Below, one piece after another: positions 16,751-24,551 of a stretch of 32,382 nt of DNA. Numbering within the stretch: the first letter of the stretch is position 1; each line of letters begins with the position of its first letter. Below the pieces are notes generated by a model. That model was not told the origin of the DNA. It did no database searches and was given only the letters and a program-made list of their open reading frames with translations. Source of the DNA: Bradyrhizobium sp. NAS80.1 (GTDB taxonomy: Bacteria > Pseudomonadota > Alphaproteobacteria > Rhizobiales > Xanthobacteraceae); NCBI RefSeq assembly GCF_001908205.1, contig NZ_LGHL01000097.1:1-32382 (forward strand), written 5' to 3'. The position numbers and the translations under genes were made by a program.

Positions 16751-17277
16751 ATGGCAGATCCATTTGTCGGCGAGATTCGGTTGATTGGCTTTCCGCGAGT
16801 GCCGGATGGTTGGTTCGCGTGCAACGGGCAGTCGCTGGCGATTGCGCAACATCAAACGCTTTTTACCGTCATCGGCACCACCTATGGCGGGGATGGCGTC
16901 AACACCTTCAACCTTCCTGATCTTCGCGGCCGCGTTGCGATGGGACAGGGGCAGGGGACAGGCTTTCCGAACTATTTGCTGGGTCAGAATGGGGGCGAGG
17001 AAACCACACGTTGATCGAAGCCGAAATGCCGGCCCATAGTCATGCGCTGATGTCCTCGACGGCAACGGGAACGACGCCTACGCCCGCACAGACCGTCCAT
17101 CTTGCCACCGCCTCGGCAGGCAATCTCTATGCGCCGGCCGCTAACGCCGGGACCTATGCGACGATGGCCGCCTGCGTCACCACAGCGGGCACCAGCGTCG
17201 GGCACAACAACATGATGCCCACCGTCGTTGCCAATTACTGCATCTGCAACGACGGCATCTTTCCCACGGCCGGCTAA
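16751..17277 (+). pseudogene. phage tail collar domain protein, copy 2, broken by a one-base deletion
   Basis: The first frame gives an intact collar domain (DPFVGEIRLIGFPRVPDGWF, ACNGQSLAIAQHQTLFTVIG, TFNLPDLRGRVAMGQGQG) up to GGEETTR and a stop at 17012-17014. The rest of the family protein follows in another frame: HTLIEAEMPAHSHALM ... VGHNNMMPTVVANYCICNDG to a stop at 17277. Inserting one C in the ACCAC at about 17003-17007 yields GGEETHTLIEAEMPAHSH, precisely the family text, and a protein of 175 residues. It is thus a minimal single-base frameshift or a base-call error. It lies between the two intact paralogues in the same orientation. Confidence 0.85.
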
Positions 17278-17322
17278 TCTGCTCGCCAGCGAGTCTGCCA
17301 TTCAGTCTCAAGGAGCGCCACC

Positions 17323-17871
17323 ATGTCGGATCCGTACGTCGGAGAAATTCAAGCTTTTCCGTTTCCCTTCGCGACGGCCGGCTTCAACAGTGCCTGGCTG
17401 CCTTGCTTGGGCCAGCTCCTGCCGATTCAGCGTTACACTCCGTTATTCGCGCTGATCGGCACTTATTATGGCGGCAATGGCACGACCAACTTCGCGTTGC
17501 CGAACCTGAACGGTTCGGTTGCGATCAGCCAGGGCCAAGGTCCGGGATTACAGAACCGCGTCATCGGCGAGGTCGTCGGCAGTCCGACGGTCAACCTGAC
17601 TTCGGACCAGATGGCCAGGCACACGCACGCCTTGCAACTCGGCGCCAGCAACGCCGAGAATGCCGCGCCGGGTCCCGGGACGGCTTCGAACATGGTGGCG
17701 ATCAATCCCCAATTCAACGGATTTGTCGCTCCGCCCGGCAATCTCACCCTGGCCGCCAACGCCGTCACGTTCACCGGGCAGGGCCAGCCCCACGATAACA
17801 TGCAGCCCACCCAGGCTATCGTGTGGTGTATCGCCTATGCGGGAATCTTTCCGTCCTTCGGCACCTCCTGA
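17323..17871 (+). CDS. phage tail collar domain protein (MdpB-like), copy 3
   Basis: A 182-residue paralogue with AAGGAG 7 nt before the ATG. The collar domain (about 5-70) contains YVGEIQAFPFPFATAGFNSA, WLPCLGQLLPIQRYTPLFAL and IGTYYGGNGTTNFALPNLNG, the last in place of the usual LPDLRG. The second half has LTSDQMARHTHALQL, a variable Asn/Ala/Pro-rich part and GQPHDNMQPTQAIVWCIAYA. No signal peptide or membrane helix is visible. It is most diverged of the three in the collar signature, suggesting the copies are not interchangeable. The GNAT gene starts 27 nt downstream, so co-transcription is likely. Confidence 0.88.
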   Translation: MSDPYVGEIQAFPFPFATAGFNSAWLPCLGQLLPIQRYTPLFALIGTYYGGNGTTNFALPNLNGSVAISQGQGPGLQNRVIGEVVGSPTVNLTSDQMARHTHALQLGASNAENAAPGPGTASNMVAINPQFNGFVAPPGNLTLAANAVTFTGQGQPHDNMQPTQAIVWCIAYAGIFPSFGTS

Positions 17872-17898
17872 ACGATCTGGCGCCGCGCGCGCGACAGC

Positions 17899-18414
17899 AT
17901 GTTTGACGCCATGTCGCTCGACATCGTGCCGGACGATCCGGCTCCGCGGCTTAGGCCTGCAGGGCCGATCGACGAGCCGTTCATTCGGCGCTTCTTCGAG
18001 GAGGTGCGAACAGGACAATTCACTGCTACGGGCTTGTCCGGACCAGTCGCCAGCCAGATCGTCGCGCAGCAGTTCCAGAGCCAAGTGGCCGGCTATGCCG
18101 CGCATTTTCCGGGTGCGATCTCGCTCATTGTGACACAAGGCGAGACCGCGATCGGCCGGCTCCTGCTCCATTGCCCAAGCGAGGACTGGCACATCATCGA
18201 CATCGCGCTGCTGCCGGCCGCTTGCGGTCGCGGTGCCGGGACCAAGATCATGGAAGCTCTCGAAGCGAGCGCACGGCGGCAGGGTGTCGGGGCGCTGACG
18301 CTGTCGGTGCTCGCGAGCAATCTCGCCGCGCGCCGGTTCTACCTGCGGCAAGGATTTGCCGAGACCGGACAAGCGGGCGCCGCGCACGTTGCGATGAGAA
18401 AGGATTTCGCCTAG
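17899..18414 (+). CDS. GNAT family N-acetyltransferase
   Basis: A 171-residue acetyltransferase. The acetyl-CoA binding loop is visible as LLPAACGRGAGTKIMEALEA, with R-G-A-G at about 111-114. It follows strand 4 (DWHIIDIAL) and precedes the second conserved block LTLSVLASNLAARRFYLRQG, where the N..A..FY..GF pattern is typical of GNAT. The first ~70 residues are divergent. An alternative ATG four codons in (17911) is possible. It is the last gene of the tail-collar cluster; the substrate is unknown. Modification of the collar proteins or of a cell-surface amine is a hypothesis from position only. Its TAG overlaps the TAG of the convergent hydrolase in the palindrome CTAG (18411-18414). Confidence 0.85.
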   Translation: MFDAMSLDIVPDDPAPRLRPAGPIDEPFIRRFFEEVRTGQFTATGLSGPVASQIVAQQFQSQVAGYAAHFPGAISLIVTQGETAIGRLLLHCPSEDWHIIDIALLPAACGRGAGTKIMEALEASARRQGVGALTLSVLASNLAARRFYLRQGFAETGQAGAAHVAMRKDFA

Positions 18415-19367
18415 CGCGACGCCGCCTCGCGCAAGAAGCTCACGAGCGCAGCGTTGACCTCGTCGGGCCGCTCCTGCTGCACCCAATGGCCGGCGCCCTC
18501 GATGATGAGCTTGCGCTTGAGATTGGGCAGCACGCGCTCGAGTTCGTTGATGCGCTTGGCCCCGATCAGGCCGGTGATGACGGCGTCTTTCGAGCCGGCG
18601 ATGAACAGCGATGGCTGGTGGATCTGCGCATCCTGCCATGGCGCCGTCAGCTCCCAATTGCGGTCGAGGTTCCGATACCAGTTCAGCCCGCCGCGGAAGC
18701 CGGACTTCCGGAAGCTCTCGGTGAAATAGGCAAGGTCAGCCTCGCTCAGCCAGGCCGGCAGCGGTTCTTCGGCGGTCGCGTGGCCGAGGAAGCCTTTGCC
18801 GTCCTGCACGAACATGGCGGCGCTGGGATCGGCGAGGCCGCGGCCGCCGAGCACGATCCGCATGGTGCGGGCGACGTCATGCTCGAACTCGGCTTCGGCG
18901 ACGCCTGATGTCTGGAAATATTGCCAGTAGAAGTTGGTGACGCCGTTCTGGCGCAACAGGTCGAGCGGCTTGCCGCGGCCGCGGAACGGCGGCGGAACGC
19001 TCAGGCCCGCGACCGCCGTGAAGATGTCGGGCCGGAACAGTGCCGCATGCCAGGCGACCGGCGCGCCCCAGTCGTGGCCGATCACCATCGCCTTGGTCTC
19101 GCCGAGCGCCTGCACCAGGCCGACGACGTCGCCGACCGTGTCGAAGATCGAATAGGCGGCGACGTCCGCTGGCGCCGTGCTCTGCCCATAACCACGCATG
19201 TCGGGGGCGACGACGCGGAAACCTGCGTCCGCCAGCGCCGGGATCTGGTGGCGCCACGAATAGGAAAGTTCCGGCCAGCCGTGGCAGAGCACCACCAGCG
19301 GCCCCCGGCCGGCTTCCCGGATGAACAGGTCGATGCCGTTGGCCTTGATCACGCGGGTGGACGACAT
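18411..19367 (-). CDS. alpha/beta hydrolase, epoxide hydrolase-like
   Basis: A 318-residue hydrolase. It shows the oxyanion segment CHGWPELSYSWRHQ (HG at about 29-30), nucleophile elbow GHDWGAPVAW with Asp 99, an acid region GSKDAV (Asp about 261) and the catalytic His in EGAGHWVQQERPDEVN (about 294). An Asp nucleophile plus cap tyrosines (NFYWQYF, near 147, and LNWYRN, near 231) is the arrangement of soluble epoxide hydrolases; haloalkane dehalogenases also use Asp but lack the paired Tyr. The start at 19367 has GGCGGAAAA upstream; an in-frame start at 19430 would add 21 unsupported residues. No signal peptide, so probably cytoplasmic. It is a single minus-strand gene, divergent from the carboxypeptidase. 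Confidence 0.87.
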   Translation of the reverse strand: MSSTRVIKANGIDLFIREAGRGPLVVLCHGWPELSYSWRHQIPALADAGFRVVAPDMRGYGQSTAPADVAAYSIFDTVGDVVGLVQALGETKAMVIGHDWGAPVAWHAALFRPDIFTAVAGLSVPPPFRGRGKPLDLLRQNGVTNFYWQYFQTSGVAEAEFEHDVARTMRIVLGGRGLADPSAAMFVQDGKGFLGHATAEEPLPAWLSEADLAYFTESFRKSGFRGGLNWYRNLDRNWELTAPWQDAQIHQPSLFIAGSKDAVITGLIGAKRINELERVLPNLKRKLIIEGAGHWVQQERPDEVNAALVSFLREAASR

Positions 19368-19520
19368 CGCTTTTCCGCCTTGTTTCAGAGGTTTGGTCGA
19401 CAAATATGATGTGCCACGATAGGGGCGCAACGAGAATCGTGCAATCTCGGGTTCCGGCGGCCAGCCTCGTGTTGTTTGTCCCGGTTCCGACTGTTAGAAC
19501 GCCGCTCTCAGGGCTTGGCC

Positions 19521-20783
19521 ATGGCATTTCGTCTTTCTTTGCTTCGTTGCAGCCGGCTCACCGCCGGGGCGCTGGCGCGCGGGCTGCTCGCTGCGGTTCT
19601 GGTGGCGGGGATCGGCTGGGGCGGGGCGCTCTATGCTGCCAATCAGAGCATCCAGGGCGCCAAGAAGACGGAGGATGCCGGTTTCGACGGCGACGCCCCG
19701 ACCGCGATCCTGATCGAGGCCTCCAGCGGCAGTGTGCTGTTCGAGAAGAACGCCGACGAGATGCGCGCGCCCTCCAGCATGATGAAGCTGATGACGGCGG
19801 AAGTGGTCTTCAACGCCGTCAAGAACGGCGACATCAAGCTCACCGACGAGTACCGGATCAGCGAGAACGCCTGGCGCAGGGGCGGGGCCCCCTCAGGCAC
19901 ATCGACCATGTTCGCCGCGATCAACAGCAAGGTCTCGGTCGACGATCTCCTGCACGGTGCGATCATCCAGAGCGGCAATGACGCCTGCATTGCACTGGCC
20001 GAAGGCATCGCCGGCAACGAGAAGATCTTTGCCGCTGACTTCATGACCAAGCGTGCCCGCGAACTCGGCATGATGAAGTCGACCTTCGGCAACTCCAACG
20101 GTTTGCCCGACCCCGGCAACAAGATGACGGTGCGCGAGCTCGGGATCCTCGCCCGGCACATCATCCTGGACTTCCCCGAATTCTACAAACTGTTCGGCGA
20201 GAAGGAGTTTACCTGGAACAAGATCCGTCAGCTCAACCGCAATCCGCTGCTCAACTCGATGGAAGGCGCCGACGGTCTGAAGACCGGCTACACCAAGGAG
20301 GGCGGCTACGGCATGGTCGGCTCGGCCGTTCAGAGCGGCACGCGGCTGATCGTGGTCGTCAACGGGCTGGAAGACTCGGAAGATCGCGCCACGGAAGCCA
20401 AGAAGATGCTGGAATGGGGCTTTCGCAATTTCGAGACCCGCACGCTAATCGCTGCCGGCGAGCCGGTTGGCAACGCCAAGGTGTTCGGCGGCGATAGCCG
20501 CTCGGTGAAGCTCGTTGCCAAAGAGCCTGTGAAGGTAATGGTGCACAAGAGTGGCGGCGACAAGCTGATCGCACGCGTGGTCTATACCGGTCCGGTGCGC
20601 GCGCCGATCCGCGAGGGTCAGCAGGTCGGCGTAGTCAAGGTCTGGCGCAGCGGCAACATCGCGGTGGAGACGCCGGTCTATGCCGGCGAGGCGATCGGCA
20701 CCGGCTCGACTGTACGGCGTGCGATCGACGGGGCCAGCGAGCTCGTCATCGGCATGTTCCGCGCAGGCGCCGCAAAGCTCTGA
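19521..20783 (+). CDS. D-alanyl-D-alanine carboxypeptidase (PBP5/DacC-type)
   Basis: A 420-residue class-C low-molecular-weight penicillin-binding protein that trims the terminal D-Ala from peptidoglycan stem peptides. A signal peptide or anchor (GLLAAVLVAGIGWGGALYA) starts the protein. The active-site motifs are complete: SMMK (Ser 86, Lys 89), SGN (151-153) and KTG (254-256, in GADGLKTGYT). The C-terminal PBP5-associated beta-domain follows (KVFGGDSRSVKLVAKEPVKV) and a short amphipathic end (ELVIGMFRAGAAKL) could hold it to the membrane. The ATG at 19521 has AGGG about 8 nt upstream; a GTG at 19476 is less likely. Only 2 nt separate its stop from tmk, so the two probably share an mRNA. Confidence 0.92.
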   Translation: MAFRLSLLRCSRLTAGALARGLLAAVLVAGIGWGGALYAANQSIQGAKKTEDAGFDGDAPTAILIEASSGSVLFEKNADEMRAPSSMMKLMTAEVVFNAVKNGDIKLTDEYRISENAWRRGGAPSGTSTMFAAINSKVSVDDLLHGAIIQSGNDACIALAEGIAGNEKIFAADFMTKRARELGMMKSTFGNSNGLPDPGNKMTVRELGILARHIILDFPEFYKLFGEKEFTWNKIRQLNRNPLLNSMEGADGLKTGYTKEGGYGMVGSAVQSGTRLIVVVNGLEDSEDRATEAKKMLEWGFRNFETRTLIAAGEPVGNAKVFGGDSRSVKLVAKEPVKVMVHKSGGDKLIARVVYTGPVRAPIREGQQVGVVKVWRSGNIAVETPVYAGEAIGTGSTVRRAIDGASELVIGMFRAGAAKL

Positions 20784-20785
20784 CC

Positions 20786-21472
20786 ATGAGTGAAAGCGCA
20801 GCACAGCGGCCGTCCGGGCGCGGACGCTTCATCACCTTCGAAGGCGGCGAGGGGACGGGCAAGTCGACCCAGATCAAGAAGCTCGCCGACCGGCTCAATG
20901 CAGCCAGGCTCCGGACCCTCGTCACGCGCGAGCCGGGCGGTTCGCCGGGCGCCGAGATCATGCGGCATCTGGTACTCTCAGGAATGGGCAAGCTGCTCGG
21001 CCCGGAAGCCGAGACGCTGCTGTTTGCCGCCGCCCGCGATGACCATGTCCGCACCGTGATCGAGCCCGCGCTTAGCCAGGGCACCTGGGTCCTGTGCGAC
21101 CGTTTCGCCGACTCGACGCGGGCCTATCAGGGCAGCCTCGGCAGCGTTCCGGCCGGGCTCATCAACGCGATGCAGCGGGTCACGATCGGCGATCTCAAGC
21201 CGGACCTCACCGTCATTCTCGACCTGCCGGTCGAGATCGGCCTGCAGCGCGCCGCGGCGCGCCGTGGCAGCGGCACGCCTGATCGGTTCGAGAGCGAGAA
21301 GCTCAGCTTCCATCAGGGCCTGCGCGAAGCCTATCGCAAGATCGCCGCGGAAGATCCCGCGCGCTGTGTGCTGATCGACGCCAATTCCGACCCCGATACG
21401 GTTGCCGGGCGGGTCTGGACCGCGCTGCGCGACCGCCTCCTTCCAACGCCTGCCTCGGTGGTTTCAGCATGA
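20786..21472 (+). CDS. tmk: thymidylate kinase (dTMP kinase)
   Basis: A 228-residue kinase that phosphorylates dTMP to dTDP in dTTP synthesis. It shows the P-loop GGEGTGKST (20-28), the TREPGG motif (47-52), the CDRFADSTRAYQG DRY-like block (104-116) and a lid segment RAAARRGSGTPDRFES with the basic residues of the bacterial lid type. An N-terminal leader of about 13 residues is slightly longer than in E. coli. The ATG lies 2 nt after the carboxypeptidase stop, and its TGA overlaps the holB start as ATGA. This fits a tmk-holB unit, a common bacterial pairing. Confidence 0.95.
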   Translation: MSESAAQRPSGRGRFITFEGGEGTGKSTQIKKLADRLNAARLRTLVTREPGGSPGAEIMRHLVLSGMGKLLGPEAETLLFAAARDDHVRTVIEPALSQGTWVLCDRFADSTRAYQGSLGSVPAGLINAMQRVTIGDLKPDLTVILDLPVEIGLQRAAARRGSGTPDRFESEKLSFHQGLREAYRKIAAEDPARCVLIDANSDPDTVAGRVWTALRDRLLPTPASVVSA

Positions 21473-22515
21473 GCCCGCGTCAGGCCGAGCGCGAAACAGC
21501 CATTTCCCATCCGCGCGAGACGAGCCTTCTGTTCGGCCACCGCGAGGCCGAGACGGCGCTGCTGGCTGCCTATCGCAGCGGGCGCATTCCGCATGCCTGG
21601 CTGATCGGCGGGCCGCAGGGGATCGGCAAGGCGACACTGGCCTATCGCATGGCGCGCTTCGTGCTCGCCCACGGCCAGCCTCTGGCGCCATCCGTGCAGC
21701 GGGCCGAAAACCTCGCGATCGATCCGGGCGACGCCGTGGCGCGACAGGTTGCGGCGAGCTCGCACGGCGGCTTGTTGACACTGGAGCGCACCGCCAATGA
21801 CCGCGGCGTGATGCGCACCGTGATCACCGTGGACGAGACACGTGAGACGATCGGCTTCTTCGGCTCGACCGCGACGGCGGAAGGTTGGCGCGTCTGCATC
21901 GTCGACACCGTCGACGAGCTCAATCCGAATGCGGCCAACGCGCTGCTGAAAATTCTCGAAGAGCCGCCGCAGCAATCGCTGTTCCTGCTGGTGAGCCACG
22001 CGCCAGCACGCGTGCTCGCCACGATCCAGTCGCGCTGCCGCAAGCTGCGCCTGCGTCCGCTCGCAACCGACGACGTGATTGGCGCCGCAGCGAGCGCCGC
22101 CGATCTCGATCCGAACGATCCGGCGCTGCGCGAGGCGGCCGAGGCCTCGGAGGGCAGTGTCGCGCGGGCGCTGACGCTGCTCGGCGGTGACGCGCTGAAA
22201 CTCCAGCAGCGCACGGCGGCGCTCCTGGCACGTTTGCCGCAGGTCGATCCGCGCGAATTGCATACGCTTGGCGATTCGCTCGGCACCAGCGACCGTGTCG
22301 CGCTTGCAGCCTTCATAGACGGCATCGACCGCTGGATCGCGGAGCGCCTGCATTCCGACGAAGCCAATGCCAACCAGAACCTGCCGCGCCTTGCGCGCCT
22401 TGCGGAGGTATGGGAAAAGATCGTCCGCGCCGCGCGCGACACCGAAACCTACAATCTGGAGCGAAAGCCCTTGGTTTTCTCGGTGTTCAGCTGGCTGGCG
22501 GACGCAACGCGCTAG
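21469..22515 (+). CDS. holB: DNA polymerase III subunit delta-prime
   Basis: A 348-residue AAA+ subunit of the clamp loader. It has a P-loop GGPQGIGKATLAY (47-59), a sensor/DEAD-box-like region IVDTVDELNPNAANALLKIL and EEPPQQSLFLLVSH, and the conserved SRC trigger (188-190) in IQSRCRKLRLRPL, which supplies an arginine finger to the neighbouring subunit. The insertion between the P-loop and the Walker-B region lacks the four zinc-binding cysteines usual in E. coli delta-prime, as is common in alphaproteobacterial forms. It overlaps tmk by 4 nt (ATGA), and metG starts 47 nt after its stop. Confidence 0.93.
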   Translation: MSPRQAERETAISHPRETSLLFGHREAETALLAAYRSGRIPHAWLIGGPQGIGKATLAYRMARFVLAHGQPLAPSVQRAENLAIDPGDAVARQVAASSHGGLLTLERTANDRGVMRTVITVDETRETIGFFGSTATAEGWRVCIVDTVDELNPNAANALLKILEEPPQQSLFLLVSHAPARVLATIQSRCRKLRLRPLATDDVIGAAASAADLDPNDPALREAAEASEGSVARALTLLGGDALKLQQRTAALLARLPQVDPRELHTLGDSLGTSDRVALAAFIDGIDRWIAERLHSDEANANQNLPRLARLAEVWEKIVRAARDTETYNLERKPLVFSVFSWLADATR

Positions 22516-22562
22516 GCGCAGGTTCGTTTCCAAATTTCGAGAAGCCGGTAAAGGAATTCGTG

Positions 22563-24539
22563 GTGGCAACGCGAGCTAAGAAAACCGTTAAAGGCAAGAG
22601 CAGCAAGAACAAGGCTGCGAAAAAAGCCACCAAGAAGGCGACGAAGGCGCGCGCGCGCAAGGTTGCCAAGAAGGTCGAGAAGCGCAAGAAGGCTGCCGCC
22701 AAGACGCGCGTGAAGAAGAGCGCAGCGAAGATGGCAAAGAAAGCCGGCAAGAAGGCCGCGAAGAAGCAGGCCGTTGCCAAGACAGCCTCAAAGAAAAAGG
22801 CCACCGCGAAGCCAGCCAAGACTTCGGCGAGCAAGGCTCCGGCGAAGAAGGTGGCCAAGAAGGCGAGGGTGATTGCTCCTCCCGTCGCCGCCGTACCGGC
22901 CGCGGCCACCGCTCCGAAGGCACCCAAGCCGAAGGCGCCGCGCGCCCCGAAGGCTGTCGCTCCGCCGCAGGCCGCGGCAGCCGTTGCAGCACCTGCACGC
23001 GACAACGTCTTCTACATCACGACCGCGATCGCCTATCCCAATGGCAGCCCGCATATCGGCCACGCCTATGAGGCGATCGCGACCGACGTGTTGGCGCGCT
23101 TTGCGCGGCTCGACGGCAAGGATGTATTCTTCCTGACCGGTACCGACGAGCACGGTCTGAAGATGATCCAGACCGCGCAGAACGAGGGCCTGACCCCGTC
23201 CGCGCTCGCGGCCCGTAACGCCGGCCGCTTCAAGGAGATGGATGAGCGTCTGAATGTCTCGTTCGACCGCTTCATCCGCACCACTGAAGAACAGCACCAT
23301 CGCTCCAGCCAGGAGATCTGGCGGCGCATGGAAGCGAACGGCGATATCTATGCCGACACCTATTCCGGCTGGTACTCCGTTCGCGACGAAGCCTATTACG
23401 CCGAGGACGAGACGCGCCTGAACGATGACGGCGTACGCCTTGGTCCGCAGGGCACGCCAGTCGAATGGGTCGAGGAAAAGAGCTATTTCTTCCGCCTGTC
23501 GGCCTATCAGGACAAATTGCTCAAGCTCTACACGGACAATCCCGATTTTATCGGTCCGGACTCCCGCAAGAACGAGGTGGTGAGCTTCGTCAAGGGCGGC
23601 CTGCGCGATCTCTCGATCTCGCGCACCACCTTCGACTGGGGCGTCAAGGTCCCCGGCGACGAAGAGCACGTGATGTATGTGTGGGTCGACGCGCTGACCA
23701 ATTACATCACCGGCGTCGGATTCCCCGATGAAAGCGACGAGAAGTGGCGCTACTGGCCGGCTGATGTGCACATCATCGGCAAGGACATCATCCGCTTCCA
23801 CGCGGTGTATTGGCCCGCGTTCCTGATGTCGGCCGGCATTCCCGTGCAGAAGCGGGTCTATGCCCACGGCTTCCTATTCAACAGGGGCGAGAAGATGTCG
23901 AAGTCGGTCGGCAACGTCGTCGACCCATTCAATCTCGCGGACCAGTACGGCGTCGACCAGATGCGCTATTTCTTCCTGCGCGAGGTGCCGTTCGGACAGG
24001 ATGGCAACTACAATCACGAGGCCATCGTCGCGCGCATCAATGCCGACCTCGCCAATGATCTCGGCAACCTCGCGCAGCGCTCGCTGTCGATGATCGCAAA
24101 ACAGCTCGGCGGCGTGCTGCCGGAGCCAGGCGAGTTCAGCGACAACGACAAGGCGATCTTGGCGATGGCCGACGGCATGGTCGCGGCCAGCCGTGAAGCG
24201 ATGGCGACGCAGCAGATCCATCACTGGCTCAATGCCGTCTGGGCCGTGGTCGCGGAAGCCAACCGCTATTTCGCGGGTGAGGCGCCGTGGGCGCTCGCCA
24301 AGACCGATCCTGCGCGGCAGAAGACGGTGCTCTATGTCACCGCCGAAGTCGTGCGCCAGATCGCGATCCTGGCACAGCCGGCGATGCCGACCGCCTCGGG
24401 CTTGCTGCTCGACAGCCTCGGCATCTCCGAAGGTGAGCGCAACTTCGCCATGCTCGGTGGAGCCAGGCGGATCGCGCCGGGCTCGACGCTGCCGGCGCCG
24501 ACGCCGGCGTTCCCGCGCTACATCGAGCCGGCGGCCTGA
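22563..24539 (+). CDS. metG: methionyl-tRNA synthetase with histone-H1-like N-terminal extension
   Basis: A 658-residue enzyme that charges tRNA-Met and initiator tRNA. Residues 1 to ~147 are a Lys/Ala-rich tail, like histone H1 or the C-terminal tail of HU-type proteins, grading into a Pro/Ala/Lys hinge (APKAPKPKAPRAPKAVAPP). The class-I core begins near 148 (DNVFYITTAIAYPNG). It carries HIGH as SPHIGHAYEAI (164-167) and KMSKS (444-448, in NRGEKMSKSVGN). The connective peptide has SGWYSVRDEAYY where zinc-type enzymes have Cys, so it looks zinc-free. The anticodon-binding helices follow and no C-terminal dimer domain is present. The GTG at 22563 is chosen from AAGGA (22551-22555) with a 7-nt spacer; GTG at 22560 is the alternative. 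The frame stays open back to 22410, overlapping holB, but this is not supported. Confidence 0.93.
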   Translation: MATRAKKTVKGKSSKNKAAKKATKKATKARARKVAKKVEKRKKAAAKTRVKKSAAKMAKKAGKKAAKKQAVAKTASKKKATAKPAKTSASKAPAKKVAKKARVIAPPVAAVPAAATAPKAPKPKAPRAPKAVAPPQAAAAVAAPARDNVFYITTAIAYPNGSPHIGHAYEAIATDVLARFARLDGKDVFFLTGTDEHGLKMIQTAQNEGLTPSALAARNAGRFKEMDERLNVSFDRFIRTTEEQHHRSSQEIWRRMEANGDIYADTYSGWYSVRDEAYYAEDETRLNDDGVRLGPQGTPVEWVEEKSYFFRLSAYQDKLLKLYTDNPDFIGPDSRKNEVVSFVKGGLRDLSISRTTFDWGVKVPGDEEHVMYVWVDALTNYITGVGFPDESDEKWRYWPADVHIIGKDIIRFHAVYWPAFLMSAGIPVQKRVYAHGFLFNRGEKMSKSVGNVVDPFNLADQYGVDQMRYFFLREVPFGQDGNYNHEAIVARINADLANDLGNLAQRSLSMIAKQLGGVLPEPGEFSDNDKAILAMADGMVAASREAMATQQIHHWLNAVWAVVAEANRYFAGEAPWALAKTDPARQKTVLYVTAEVVRQIAILAQPAMPTASGLLLDSLGISEGERNFAMLGGARRIAPGSTLPAPTPAFPRYIEPAA

Positions 24540-24551
24540 GGCGTTCGCACG

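Noticed and set aside
16097..17871. Prophage or tailocin remnant
   Set aside because: Only collar-domain proteins are present; no structural, lysis, integrase or regulatory phage genes are seen on either side.
19429..19455. EcfG-like promoter on the minus strand before the epoxide-hydrolase-like gene
   Set aside because: GGAAC and CGTT are present, but the spacer is 18 nt, longer than the usual 16-17, so it was not called.
22410..22562. Longer metG start overlapping holB
   Set aside because: The extra residues are out-of-frame holB text, and a good AAGGA site precedes the GTG at 22563.
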